Made by a program: the position numbers and the translations under genes
The notes under the pieces: model-generated
Database searches by the model: none
Seen by the model: only the letters and a program-made list of their open reading frames with translations
Told to the model about the DNA's origin: nothing
NCBI RefSeq assembly: GCF_003480255.1
Contig: NZ_QUIN01000011.1
Span: forward strand, 1-61,752
Source of the DNA: Erysipelatoclostridium sp. AM42-17
GTDB lineage: Bacteria; Bacillota_I; Bacilli_A; Erysipelotrichales; Coprobacillaceae
Direction of reading: 5' to 3'
DNA: 61,752 nucleotides
Shown here: positions 47,080 through 55,615 of the stretch, in pieces
Position numbering within the stretch: the first letter of the stretch is position 1
Layout of the letters: each line of letters opens with the position of its first letter

Positions 47080-48066
47080 ATGGTAGGAATTATTCTTGCA
47101 AGTCATGGTGAATTCGCTAATGGAATCTTACAATCAGGTTCTATGATTTTTGGTGAACAAAAAGATGTTAAAGCTGTGACTTTACAACCAAGTGAAGGTC
47201 CTGATGATTTAAAAGCTAAAATCGAAGAAGCTATCGCAAGCTTTGAAAATCAGGAAGAAGTACTTTTCTTAGTTGATTTATGGGGTGGAACTCCATTTAA
47301 TCAATCTAATGGATTGATTAATGGACATGAAGATCATTGGGCAATCGTAACAGGTTTAAATTTACCGATGTTAATTGAGGCTTATGCATCACGTATGTCT
47401 ATGGAAACTGCACATGAAATTGCAACTCATATTTGTGAAGTTGCTAGAGAAGGGGTTAAAGTTAAACCAGAAACTTTAGAACCTAAAAAAGAAGAAGCAG
47501 TTAAAGTTGAAAAAGCACAACCTACAGGAGCTATTCCTGAAGGAACAGTCATTGGTGATGGTCATATTAAATATGTATTAGCACGTGTTGATACACGTTT
47601 ATTACATGGACAAGTTGCTACTACATGGACAAAAACAACACAACCAAATCGTATTATTGTTGTATCCGATTCAGTAGCACATGATAATTTACGTAAACAA
47701 ATGATTGAACAAGCAGCACCTCCAGGTGTTAAAGCTAATGTTGTACCAATTCAAAAAATGATTCAAGTGGCTAAAGATCCACGCTTTGGTAATACAAAAG
47801 CAATGTTATTATTTGAAACTCCTCAAGATGCTTTAAAAGCGATTGAAGGTGGAGTTGATATTAAAGAATTAAATATTGGATCAATGGCTCATTCAATTGG
47901 TAAAGTGGTTGTAAATAAAGCTATCGCTATGGGTAAAGAAGATGTAGAAACTTTAGAAGCATTAAAAGCAAAAGGAATTACTTTTGATGTACGTAAAGTT
48001 CCAGCAGATTCTAAAGAAAGTATGGATAGTTTACTTAATAAAGCAAAAAGTGAATTAGGAATGTAA
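47080..48066 (+). CDS. manX: PTS mannose-class EIIAB fusion
   Basis: A 328-residue protein: EIIA domain with phospho-His9 (GIILASHGEF), a linker rich in Lys/Glu (about 130-160), and EIIB domain with His near 176 (ARVDTRLLHGQVATTW). It carries phosphate from HPr to glucose or mannose at the EIIC/EIID permease. Its ribosome site is AAAGGGAGGAAAAAAG. First gene of manXYZ-manO behind an RNA attenuator. Compared with the operon at 14736 the domains are fused and the codon use looks typical of a highly expressed gene. Confidence 0.95.
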   Translation: MVGIILASHGEFANGILQSGSMIFGEQKDVKAVTLQPSEGPDDLKAKIEEAIASFENQEEVLFLVDLWGGTPFNQSNGLINGHEDHWAIVTGLNLPMLIEAYASRMSMETAHEIATHICEVAREGVKVKPETLEPKKEEAVKVEKAQPTGAIPEGTVIGDGHIKYVLARVDTRLLHGQVATTWTKTTQPNRIIVVSDSVAHDNLRKQMIEQAAPPGVKANVVPIQKMIQVAKDPRFGNTKAMLLFETPQDALKAIEGGVDIKELNIGSMAHSIGKVVVNKAIAMGKEDVETLEALKAKGITFDVRKVPADSKESMDSLLNKAKSELGM

Positions 48067-48082
48067 AAGGGAGGAAATATAA

Positions 48083-48898
48083 ATGTCTGCAATTACAATT
48101 ATTTTAATTGTTATCGTTGCGCTTTTAGCAGGTATGGAAGGTATTTTAGATGAATTCCAATTCCATCAACCTCTAGTAGCGTGTACTTTAATTGGTTTAG
48201 TATCAGGACACTTAACTGAAGGTATTATCTTAGGTGGTTCTTTACAAATGATCGCACTTGGTTGGGCTAACGTAGGTGCAGCCGTTGCTCCAGATGCTGC
48301 TTTAGCTTCTGTTGCATCAGCAATCATTATGGTTTTAGGTTTAAATGGTGGAACTGTTAATACACAAACTGCTATTTCTACATCAATCGCAGTTGCAATT
48401 CCACTTTCAGTAGCTGGTTTATTCTTAACTATGATTTGTCGTACTATTGCAATTCCAATGGTACATTTCATGGACAGTGCTGCTGAAAAAGGTGATATTC
48501 GTAAAGTAGAAATGTGGCAAGTATTAGCTATCTTATTACAAGGTATCAGAATTGCTATTCCTGCTGCTGCTTTATGTGTAGTTCCTGCTTCTGTAGTTAC
48601 TGGAGCATTAAATCAAATGCCAGCTTGGTTATCAGGTGGTATGACTGTTGGTGGTGGAATGGTTGCCGCTGTAGGTTATGCAATGGTTATTAATATGATG
48701 TCTACTAAAGAAACATGGCCATTCTTTGCTATTGGTTTTGTATTAGCAGCATTAAGTCAATTAACATTAATTGCTTTAGGTGTATTAGGTGTAGCATTTG
48801 CTTTAATCTATTTAGGACTTAAAGAAAATGGTGGTTCTAATGGTGGAGGATCTACAGGATCTGGAGACCCATTAGGTGATATCTTAAATGATTATTAA
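48083..48898 (+). CDS. manY: PTS mannose-class EIIC
   Basis: A 271-residue membrane protein with the EIIC core (VACTLIGLVSGHLTEGIILG, LGWANVGAAVAPDAALASVA). C-terminus is glycine/serine-rich. Ribosome site GGGAGGAAATATAA, 16-bp gap after manX. Confidence 0.95.
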   Translation: MSAITIILIVIVALLAGMEGILDEFQFHQPLVACTLIGLVSGHLTEGIILGGSLQMIALGWANVGAAVAPDAALASVASAIIMVLGLNGGTVNTQTAISTSIAVAIPLSVAGLFLTMICRTIAIPMVHFMDSAAEKGDIRKVEMWQVLAILLQGIRIAIPAAALCVVPASVVTGALNQMPAWLSGGMTVGGGMVAAVGYAMVINMMSTKETWPFFAIGFVLAALSQLTLIALGVLGVAFALIYLGLKENGGSNGGGSTGSGDPLGDILNDY

Positions 48899-48918
48899 TC
48901 TTGAAGGAGGAAAGAAAA

Positions 48919-49836
48919 ATGGCAGAAAAAATTCAATTATCTAAAAAAGATCGTTTATCAGTTTGTTGGCGTCATCAGTTCCTTCAAGGATCATGGAACT
49001 ATGAACGTATGCAAAATGGTGGTTGGTGTTATTCAATTATTCCAGCTATCAAAAAATTATATAAAACTAAAGAAGAACAATCTGAAGCTTTAAAAAGACA
49101 TTTGGAATTCTATAATACACATCCATATGTATCAGCTCCAGTTATGGGGGTTACATTAGCCTTAGAAGAAGAAAGAGCTAATGGAGCAGCAATCAATGAT
49201 CAAGCTATTCAAGGGGTTAAAGTTGGTATGATGGGACCTCTTGCAGGGGTTGGAGATCCAGTATTCTGGTTTACTTTAAGACCTATTTTAGGAGCTTTAG
49301 GTGCATCTCTTGCATTAAGTGGTAATATTGTTGGTCCATTATTATTCTTCTTTGCTTGGAATATTATTCGTATGGCATTCTTGTGGTATACTCAAGAATT
49401 TGGATATAAAGTAGGAACATCTATTGCTCAAGACTTATCTGGTGGTTTACTTGGTAAAATCACTCAAGGTGCATCAATTTTAGGTATGTTCATCATTGGT
49501 GCTTTAGTACAACGTTGGGTAAGTATTTCATTTACACCAGTTGTATCAAGAGTTACTCAATCTCAAGGTGCTTACATTGATTGGAGTTCAATCAAAGGTG
49601 GTGCTGCTGGTATTAAATCAGCATTAACTCAATATGCAGCTCTTGGAGCAAATGGATTAGACAAAGTTAAAGTGACAACTTTACAACAAAACTTAGATCA
49701 ATTAATTCCTGGACTTGCAGCTTTATTATTAACATTATTATGCTGCTGGTTATTAAAGAAAAAAGTATCTCCTATCGTTATTATCATTGCATTATTCGTA
49801 GTAGGTATCTTAGCTAGATTAGCAGGAATTATGTAA
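48919..49836 (+). CDS. manZ: PTS mannose-class EIID
   Basis: A 305-residue membrane protein, with SVCWRHQFLQGSWNYERMQ at the start and the MMGPLAGVGDPVFW signature. An insertion of about 50 residues near 205-260 (ITPVVSRV-like region to LDQLIPGLAALL) is typical of manZ from Gram-positives. Such EIIC/EIID pairs are receptors for class IIa bacteriocins in other Firmicutes. Start at 48919 follows AAGGAGG; TTG at 48901 is rejected. Confidence 0.95.
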   Translation: MAEKIQLSKKDRLSVCWRHQFLQGSWNYERMQNGGWCYSIIPAIKKLYKTKEEQSEALKRHLEFYNTHPYVSAPVMGVTLALEEERANGAAINDQAIQGVKVGMMGPLAGVGDPVFWFTLRPILGALGASLALSGNIVGPLLFFFAWNIIRMAFLWYTQEFGYKVGTSIAQDLSGGLLGKITQGASILGMFIIGALVQRWVSISFTPVVSRVTQSQGAYIDWSSIKGGAAGIKSALTQYAALGANGLDKVKVTTLQQNLDQLIPGLAALLLTLLCCWLLKKKVSPIVIIIALFVVGILARLAGIM

Positions 49837-49866
49837 AAATAAACTCAATATTTACGGAGGAACATT

Positions 49867-50241
49867 ATGGTACAATCATTAAATAAAAAAGTCGACCTTA
49901 CAATTAAAGCTACATCTTATCTTGGTATGGCCAGTTATGGTCAAGCCATGATTGGCGATGAAGCCTTTGAATATTATAATGATAAAAATATAAGTGATTA
50001 TATTCAGATTCCTTGGAGTGAAGTAACTGGTGTCATTGCATCAGTGATGTTTAAAGGAAAATGGATTCCTCGCTTTGCTTTAGTAACTAAGAATAATGGA
50101 AACTTTATTTTTTCAACCCGTGATAATAGAAAAACCTTACAAGCAATTAATCACTATATACCATCTGAAAACATGGTACGTTCATTAAGTTTCTTTCAAG
50201 TTCTTAAAAGAGGAATTAAATCATTGTTCAAACGTAAATAA
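49867..50241 (+). CDS. manO: ManO-like protein (DUF956)
   Basis: A 124-residue DUF956 protein, commonly the last gene of Gram-positive manXYZ operons. It is predicted to be cytoplasmic, with a PH-like fold (WSEVTGVIASVMFKGKWIPRF) and a basic end (RGIKSLFKRK). Function is uncertain; a regulatory role for the Man PTS has been suggested. Ribosome site CGGAGGAAC. Confidence 0.9.
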   Translation: MVQSLNKKVDLTIKATSYLGMASYGQAMIGDEAFEYYNDKNISDYIQIPWSEVTGVIASVMFKGKWIPRFALVTKNNGNFIFSTRDNRKTLQAINHYIPSENMVRSLSFFQVLKRGIKSLFKRK

Positions 50242-50251
50242 TATTGAGTTG

Positions 50252-50279
50252 AGGTTAAGAATTATTCTTAACCTTTTTT
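50252..50279 (+). terminator. Terminator of the man operon
   Basis: AGGTTAAG - 7-nt loop - CTTAACCT followed by T6. Confidence 0.8.
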
Positions 50280-50327
50280 CTTTATCTTTTAATAGTATTC
50301 GTTATAATGATGCATGGAGGACAACTT

Positions 50328-51659
50328 ATGCAAAAAGATTTAACGAAAGGCAGTGCCTTAAAAAATATTATTACTTTTTCACTTCCTTTTTTATTAGCTA
50401 ACCTTTTACAAACATTTTATGGGATGGCTGACTTATTTATTGTTGGTCAATATAATGGGGCAGCTTCTTTATCAGGGGTTTCTATTGGTAGCCAAGTCAT
50501 GCATATGTTAACGGTGATGATTGTTGGACTGGCAATGGGTTCTACTGTCATGATAGGGCGTTACGTTGGTGAAAGAAGGGAATAGGAAAAAAGACAAACA
50601 ATAGGAAATACGATTATCCTGTTTTTAATCATGGCTATTGTTTTAACGGGAGTTCTATTATTGTGTATTCAACCTATTATTCATGTCATGTTGACACCAG
50701 TAGAAGCAATTCAAGAAACAAAGTATTATCTTACAATTTGTTTTTTAGGTATTCCTTTTATTGTTGCTTATAATGTTATGGGTTCAATATTTAGAGGACT
50801 GGGTGATTCTAAAAGTCCAATGTACTTTGTTGCGATTGCTTGTTTCTTTAATATTGTTTTAGATTATTTGTTTATTGGTTACTTTGATTTACATGCCATG
50901 GGAGCAGCACTGGGAACGGTAGGAGCCCAAGTCATGAGTGTTATCATTGCTTTCATTGTTATTTATAAAAGAAAGTTAATTCAAATACATAAAGAAGATT
51001 TTAAAGTAAAAAAATCTATCATTTTAGATGTAATTAAAATAGGATTTCCCATTTGTATTCAAGATGGGTTTATTCAAATCTCATTTATAATTATCACCAT
51101 TATCGCTAATAGTCGAGGGGTCGATGTAGCTGCCGCAGTTGGGGTAGTTGAAAAAATTATTGGCTTTTGCTTCTTGGTACCTTCAAGTATGTTATCAGCT
51201 ATTTCAGCAATATGTGCTCAATGTATTGGAACAAAACAACATCAAAGAGCGAAAGATACCCTTAAATATGGCATTATTATAGCGTTAAGCTTTGGGATTT
51301 TATTTACTATCCTTTGCCAATTTATTTCTAAACCACTTGTTTCATTATTTAGCCAAGAACAGATTGTGATTATGTATGGGGGACAATATTTAAGATCTTA
51401 TATATTTGATTGTATCTTTGCTGCAATCTCATTTGGATTTAGTGGTTACTTTACAGCTTATGGTTATTCGATCATTTCATTTATTCATAATTTTATATCT
51501 ATTTTAACTGTAAGGATACCGGGTGCATATTTGGCTTCTTATCTATTTCCAGATAATCTATTTCCAATGGGATTAGCATCACCAGCTGGTTCTCTATTAT
51601 CAGCTATTATTTGTATCATTGTTTATCAATACATGAAAAAACACCATAAATTAAACTAA
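50328..51659 (+). pseudogene. MATE-family efflux transporter with an in-frame amber codon
   Basis: Read through one stop this is a normal MATE exporter of about 443 residues: MQKDLTKGSALKNIITFSLP, first helices with FYGMADLFIVGQY, then the helices after 50631 with GSIFRGLGDSKSPM in the first half-end. A TAG at 50583-50585 breaks the loop after RYVGERRE; the same frame goes on cleanly to the end. No frameshift. The upstream part alone has about 85 residues and cannot transport. The gene is followed by a strong terminator. It is either a fresh pseudogene, a sequencing error, or suppressed. Confidence 0.88.
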
Positions 51660-51690
51660 AAGAGTTCACTTTTGAAGTGAACTCTTTTCT
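51658..51690 (+). terminator. Terminator after the MATE gene
   Basis: AAAAGAGTTCACTT - TTG - AAGTGAACTCTTTT, a 14-bp perfect stem that can also act from the other side. Confidence 0.85.
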
Positions 51691-51788
51691 TACGTACTAT
51701 CATACGTATTTTCTTCCTATATTATACACTGGTTAATAGTGTTTAAAAAACAATAAAAATAATACTCATTTCTATATGTATTGGTTAA

Positions 51789-52106
51789 TTAAAACAAAAT
51801 CTGATGGTGGATGTACTCTAACATGCTATATTGATCACTTACTATAGTGATATCAAATTGTTTTACACAATATTGAAGCCATTTAAAATATAAAGACATA
51901 CTTATAATTATTTCAATGACATCTGTCATTTCAATAGTACTACTCGAAACATAACCAGAGTATTGCCTATGGCAAAAGTTGTTTTGTTGGAGATAATTTT
52001 TAATGTCATACCAACTTTTATTGTAATTATTTGAAGGGTAGTGTTGTTTTAATGCAGAAACACTTAAATCAAAATTAATGGCTTTTTTGGTTTTTAAAGT
52101 ATTCAT
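51789..52106 (-). CDS. VapD-like ribonuclease toxin
   Basis: A 105-residue protein with the VapD/Cas2-like ferredoxin fold pattern: AINFDLSVSALKQHYP, SWYDIKNYLQQNNFCHRQYSGYV (as in the VapD consensus ending QgSvY), then a helix and a last strand. VapD proteins are small RNases, often in toxin-antitoxin pairs. Its start lies 32 bp inside the end of the 112-residue gene upstream, a strong sign of coupled expression. The catalytic Asp (in NFDL) is kept. No CRISPR repeats are near, so a Cas2 role is unlikely. Confidence 0.68.
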   Translation of the reverse strand: MNTLKTKKAINFDLSVSALKQHYPSNNYNKSWYDIKNYLQQNNFCHRQYSGYVSSSTIEMTDVIEIIISMSLYFKWLQYCVKQFDITIVSDQYSMLEYIHHQILF

Positions 52107-52413
52107 TTGTTTGCTTGTTGATACGATAATATGAAGCTAAAGCATCTGATCTATATTCTGGACTATCGGGTGTATCGCCAAAATAGCTAATATACCATTG
52201 ATCTACTATTTTTAAAAACCATGATGATCTAGGAAGAGAGCCTTGGGCTAAAGCAAAGGTATTGAAATCCTTTTTTGTTCCTCTATAAATACCTTTAGAT
52301 ATAATTTCTACACCACGGGATAGAAAATAATAATCAATTTTTTGATAACATGCTTCAATATCAATATGGTTTGATTTAGCTTTATTTTCATTTAAATAGA
52401 TTTCCATTAACAT
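52075..52413 (-). CDS. Unrecognised partner of the VapD-like protein (putative antitoxin)
   Basis: I recognise no family. The 112-residue soluble protein (MEIYLNENKAK..., GIYRGTKKDFNTFALAQGSL, WFLKIVDQWYISYFGD, SPEYRSDALASYYRINKQ) is aromatic-rich and probably alpha/beta. It has an AGGAG ribosome site and overlaps the start of the VapD-like gene by 32 bp. It is much longer than the known antitoxin VapX (about 65 residues). A paralogue of similar length at 58018 stands without any VapD. Antitoxin function is inferred only from position. Confidence 0.6.
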   Translation of the reverse strand: MLMEIYLNENKAKSNHIDIEACYQKIDYYFLSRGVEIISKGIYRGTKKDFNTFALAQGSLPRSSWFLKIVDQWYISYFGDTPDSPEYRSDALASYYRINKQTNEYFKNQKSH

Positions 52414-52553
52414 TTTATCACACTCCTATTTTTACAATATCTATTTATCTTATTGAAGTCAATCTATACCCTTCGTTATTATATATAAAAATAATTCATC
52501 GTTTTCTTCAAAAAAATAAAACAATTTAGATATAATAAAGATAAGGAGGCTTG

Positions 52554-54203
52554 ATGATGGAAAAGCAATGGTGGAAAAGAGAAATCGCTTATCAGATTTA
52601 TCCTAAGAGTTTTAAGGATTCAAATCATGATGGAATAGGTGATATAAGAGGGATTATTGAAAAATTAGATTATTTAGAAGATTTAGGAGTGACTTTATTA
52701 TGGTTATGTCCTATTTATAAGTCACCTATGGATGATAATGGTTATGATATATCGGATTATTATGATATTAATCCTGAATTTGGAACAATGAAAGACTTGG
52801 ATGAATTGATAGAAAAGGCTAAAGCAAAGGGAATTAAGATTATTATGGATTTAGTCATCAATCATAGTTCTGATGAACATGCTTGGTTTAAAGAAGCATT
52901 AAAAGATTCCAATAGTCCTTATCATAATTATTATATCTTTAAACCTTCAGTAAATGGGAAAGAACCCAATAACTGGAGATCGGTATTTGGAGGTTCAGTA
53001 TGGCAAAAGGTGGAAGGAAGAGATGAATATTATTTTCATTCTTTTTCAAAAAAACAACCTGATTTAAACTGGGAGAATCCGAAATTAAGACAAGAATTAT
53101 ACAAGATGATTAACTGGTGGCTAGAAAAAGGAATTGCCGGATTTAGAGTAGACGCGATCAACTTTATTAAAAAAGATCAAAGATATTTAGATGGACCAGT
53201 TGATGGACAAGATGGTTTAAGTGCTTGTTTTGCCTATGCTAGAAATCAACCAGGAATAGAAGTATTTTTTGATGAATTAAAAAGAGAAACTTTCGCTAAA
53301 TATGATTGTATGACAGTAGCTGAAGCTGTAGGTGTTAAGTATTCTGATTTAGGTATCTTTATTGGCAAACAAGGTTGTTTTTCAATGATGTTTGATTTTA
53401 ATTATTGTAATTTTGATATTAGTGAAGATGAAGAATGGTTTAGAAGACAAAATTGGACGATAAAACAATTTAAAGAATTGTTATTTACGAGTCAAAGGGA
53501 AGTACAAAAATTAGGTTGGATTGCAAGCTTTTTAGAGAATCATGATCAACCAAGAGCAATTAATAAATTTATCTTAGATAAAAAAGATCATTCTTATTAT
53601 AGTCAAACTATGTTAGCGGGAATGTTCTTTAACTTAAGAGGGACACCATTTATCTATCAAGGTGAAGAAATAGGAATGGAAAACTTTGAAAGAACTAGCA
53701 TTGATGAATTTGATGACATAGGTAGTCATGGACAATATCAAAGAGCTTTAGCTGAAGGCTTCAGTAAAGATGAAGCGATGCATTTTCTTAATTTAAGAAG
53801 TAGAGATAATACCAGAACACCAATGCAATGGGATAATAGTGAATATGGTGGTTTTAGTGATCAGCAACCATGGATTAAAATGACAGGGAGTCAAGATACA
53901 ATCAATGTAGCTAGTCAAATCCATGATCCTCATTCAATCTATCATTTCTATAAACAAATGATTTCTATTAGAAAACAAGAAGATACACTTATTTATGGTG
54001 ATTTTAAAGAATTAGAAACGAATGATGAAGTCATTGGTTATAAACGTCTATATCAAGGTGAAGAAATCATATGTTTATGTAACTTTACAAATAAGATTCA
54101 AGATATTCCTGATATAAAAGGACATATCTTACTAGATAACTATAACAATTATCAAGATAAAACCTTAAAGCCATATCAGTTTGTTATGATAAAAAGCCTT
54201 TAG
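52554..54203 (+). CDS. GH13 alpha-glucosidase, second paralogue
   Basis: A 549-residue GH13 enzyme: region I MDLVINHSSDEHAWF, region II GFRVDAINFIKK (nucleophile Asp), region III MTVAEAVG (acid Glu), region IV LENHDQPR. Compared with the gene at 34008, region II has AINF in place of VINK and the B-domain/loop after it is longer (YLDGPVDGQDGLSACFAY). It looks like the dextran glucosidase/oligo-1,6-glucosidase side of the family. The start is ATG 52554 after AAGGAGGCTTG. It is a single-gene unit with a terminator that contains its stop codon. Confidence 0.9.
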   Translation: MMEKQWWKREIAYQIYPKSFKDSNHDGIGDIRGIIEKLDYLEDLGVTLLWLCPIYKSPMDDNGYDISDYYDINPEFGTMKDLDELIEKAKAKGIKIIMDLVINHSSDEHAWFKEALKDSNSPYHNYYIFKPSVNGKEPNNWRSVFGGSVWQKVEGRDEYYFHSFSKKQPDLNWENPKLRQELYKMINWWLEKGIAGFRVDAINFIKKDQRYLDGPVDGQDGLSACFAYARNQPGIEVFFDELKRETFAKYDCMTVAEAVGVKYSDLGIFIGKQGCFSMMFDFNYCNFDISEDEEWFRRQNWTIKQFKELLFTSQREVQKLGWIASFLENHDQPRAINKFILDKKDHSYYSQTMLAGMFFNLRGTPFIYQGEEIGMENFERTSIDEFDDIGSHGQYQRALAEGFSKDEAMHFLNLRSRDNTRTPMQWDNSEYGGFSDQQPWIKMTGSQDTINVASQIHDPHSIYHFYKQMISIRKQEDTLIYGDFKELETNDEVIGYKRLYQGEEIICLCNFTNKIQDIPDIKGHILLDNYNNYQDKTLKPYQFVMIKSL

Positions 54204-54221
54204 TTTAACTAAAGGTTTTTT
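54195..54221 (+). terminator. Terminator overlapping the stop codon of the second GH13 gene
   Basis: CCTTTAGTT - T - AACTAAAGG followed by T6; the TAG stop is in the stem. Confidence 0.75.
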
Positions 54222-54404
54222 CCTTTATCAGCAAAAAAACATCAAATACATCGTGTTAAATATTCATATTTTTGCCGATAAATATAAATTCAAGAATAGC
54301 TTTTTTGTCTATAAGACTAAAGAAATTATGTTCAAGATATGTTAAAATAGCATTGGTTAGATATGACTAACTAATGCCATTTAATTATGAAAGGGGAAAA
54401 CGAT

Positions 54405-55265
54405 ATGTCATATTCTCAAGATTTAAAGTCATTTCAAGCAAGCCATACATATAAAAATATAAATATTGATGGTAATACATTTAAGTATGTATTAAGCGAA
54501 AATAAGAATAGTCAAACATTAGTGATGTTAAATGGGGGAATGAATACTTTAGAAATGTGGATGGAGTATGTAGATAATTTAGCTCAAGATTATCAAGTTT
54601 TACTCTTTGACTATCCCCAAACATTGAAAACAAATCAAGAGTTAGTAACAGGAATACATGCCTTTTTTAACAAGCTTAACATTATTGATCCTATATTTAT
54701 TGGTGCTAGTGATGGTGGGATGGTTGCTCAAATCTACGTGCAAAAATATCCTCAAGAAGTGGGAGGACTTGTTTTAATCTCTACCGGCGGATTAGACGCT
54801 AATACAATTAAGAGTCTTAAAAAGAAATATTTTTTTGCACCGATCATGTTATTTTATATGAAACATTGTAACTATGAGAAATTAAAACCAAGACTTATTA
54901 AATTAGGAATGGGGCATATTCGAGGAGAAAGTCAAGAACAAATCAACTATGCTAGAGATATGTTTGAAACCATTTTTAAAGATTACACTAAAGAAAAAGA
55001 TGTTCATATTACAGGATTGTTAGCTGATGTTATGAATCAAATTCCAGTTACTAAAGATGATTTTAAAGCATTAGAAGGTAAAATATTGCTTATTCTTCCA
55101 AACCAAGATTTCTTTTCAGGCAAGATGCAAGAAGATCTTATTCAGCTTATGCATCAACCAGAAATCAAATATATATCTGGAGGGCATCTTTCTACTGTTC
55201 TTAATGTAGATGAATATGTAACAACAATACGTGCATTTTTAGAAAAGATGAATAATGAGTCATAA
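54405..55265 (+). CDS. Alpha/beta hydrolase
   Basis: A 286-residue alpha/beta-hydrolase with nucleophile elbow IGASDGGMVA (Ser between A and D), acid Asp on the strand LILPNQDFF, and His in the late segment ISGGHLSTV. LNGGMNTLEMWMEYVDNLA is the oxyanion region. No signal peptide. The substrate is unknown. The start at 54405 follows AAAGGGGAAAACGAT. Confidence 0.85.
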   Translation: MSYSQDLKSFQASHTYKNINIDGNTFKYVLSENKNSQTLVMLNGGMNTLEMWMEYVDNLAQDYQVLLFDYPQTLKTNQELVTGIHAFFNKLNIIDPIFIGASDGGMVAQIYVQKYPQEVGGLVLISTGGLDANTIKSLKKKYFFAPIMLFYMKHCNYEKLKPRLIKLGMGHIRGESQEQINYARDMFETIFKDYTKEKDVHITGLLADVMNQIPVTKDDFKALEGKILLILPNQDFFSGKMQEDLIQLMHQPEIKYISGGHLSTVLNVDEYVTTIRAFLEKMNNES

Positions 55266-55334
55266 AAGAATATATTTATTATAATAGTTAATATGCTTAA
55301 AATAATATACATATAAGATAAGGAGCATATTATA

Positions 55335-55484
55335 ATGAGAAGTTTTGATCAAACTAAAGAAGATGGTCAAAGAGCAAAATAATAAATTGACGATGCTTAG
55401 AGAAAATATTCTCAAGAGGCTGTTACGAAAGAACTAAAAAAAGTTGAAGAAAATCAAACCAAAAACCTTTTTTTTAATAAATAG
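55335..55484 (+). pseudogene. Decayed small helical protein gene
   Basis: A 50-codon frame with a good ribosome site (AAGGAGCATATTATA) reads MRSFDQTKEDGQRAK, then two stops (TAA TAA), IDDA, one TAG, and RKYSQEAVTKELKKVEENQ to the final stop. The same frame keeps an amphipathic, charged helical character on both sides of three internal stops, typical of a recently lost small gene. Alternatively only the first 15 codons are used as a peptide. The rest of 55266-55615 is AT-rich and holds a ribosome-site-like GGGAGGTGAAATT near 55518 with no usable start after it. Confidence 0.45.
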
Positions 55485-55615
55485 AAGAAAAAATAACTTA
55501 TATTTTATATATAAATATGGGAGGTGAAATTATTAATTAATCCGATACCCTAAAAACTATATTTCTTGTATATTGTTGGGGATTAAGTTATAATTTTGGA
55601 AAGATTAATAAAGCA

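Noticed and set aside
36062..50585. General reassignment of TAG in this genome
   Set aside because: TAG is used as a normal stop in several intact genes, for example at 15149, 15630 and 44467, where read-through would run into short frames.
51789..52106. Cas2 of a CRISPR system
   Set aside because: The fold resembles Cas2, but the sequence is of the VapD type and no repeats or other cas genes are in the window.
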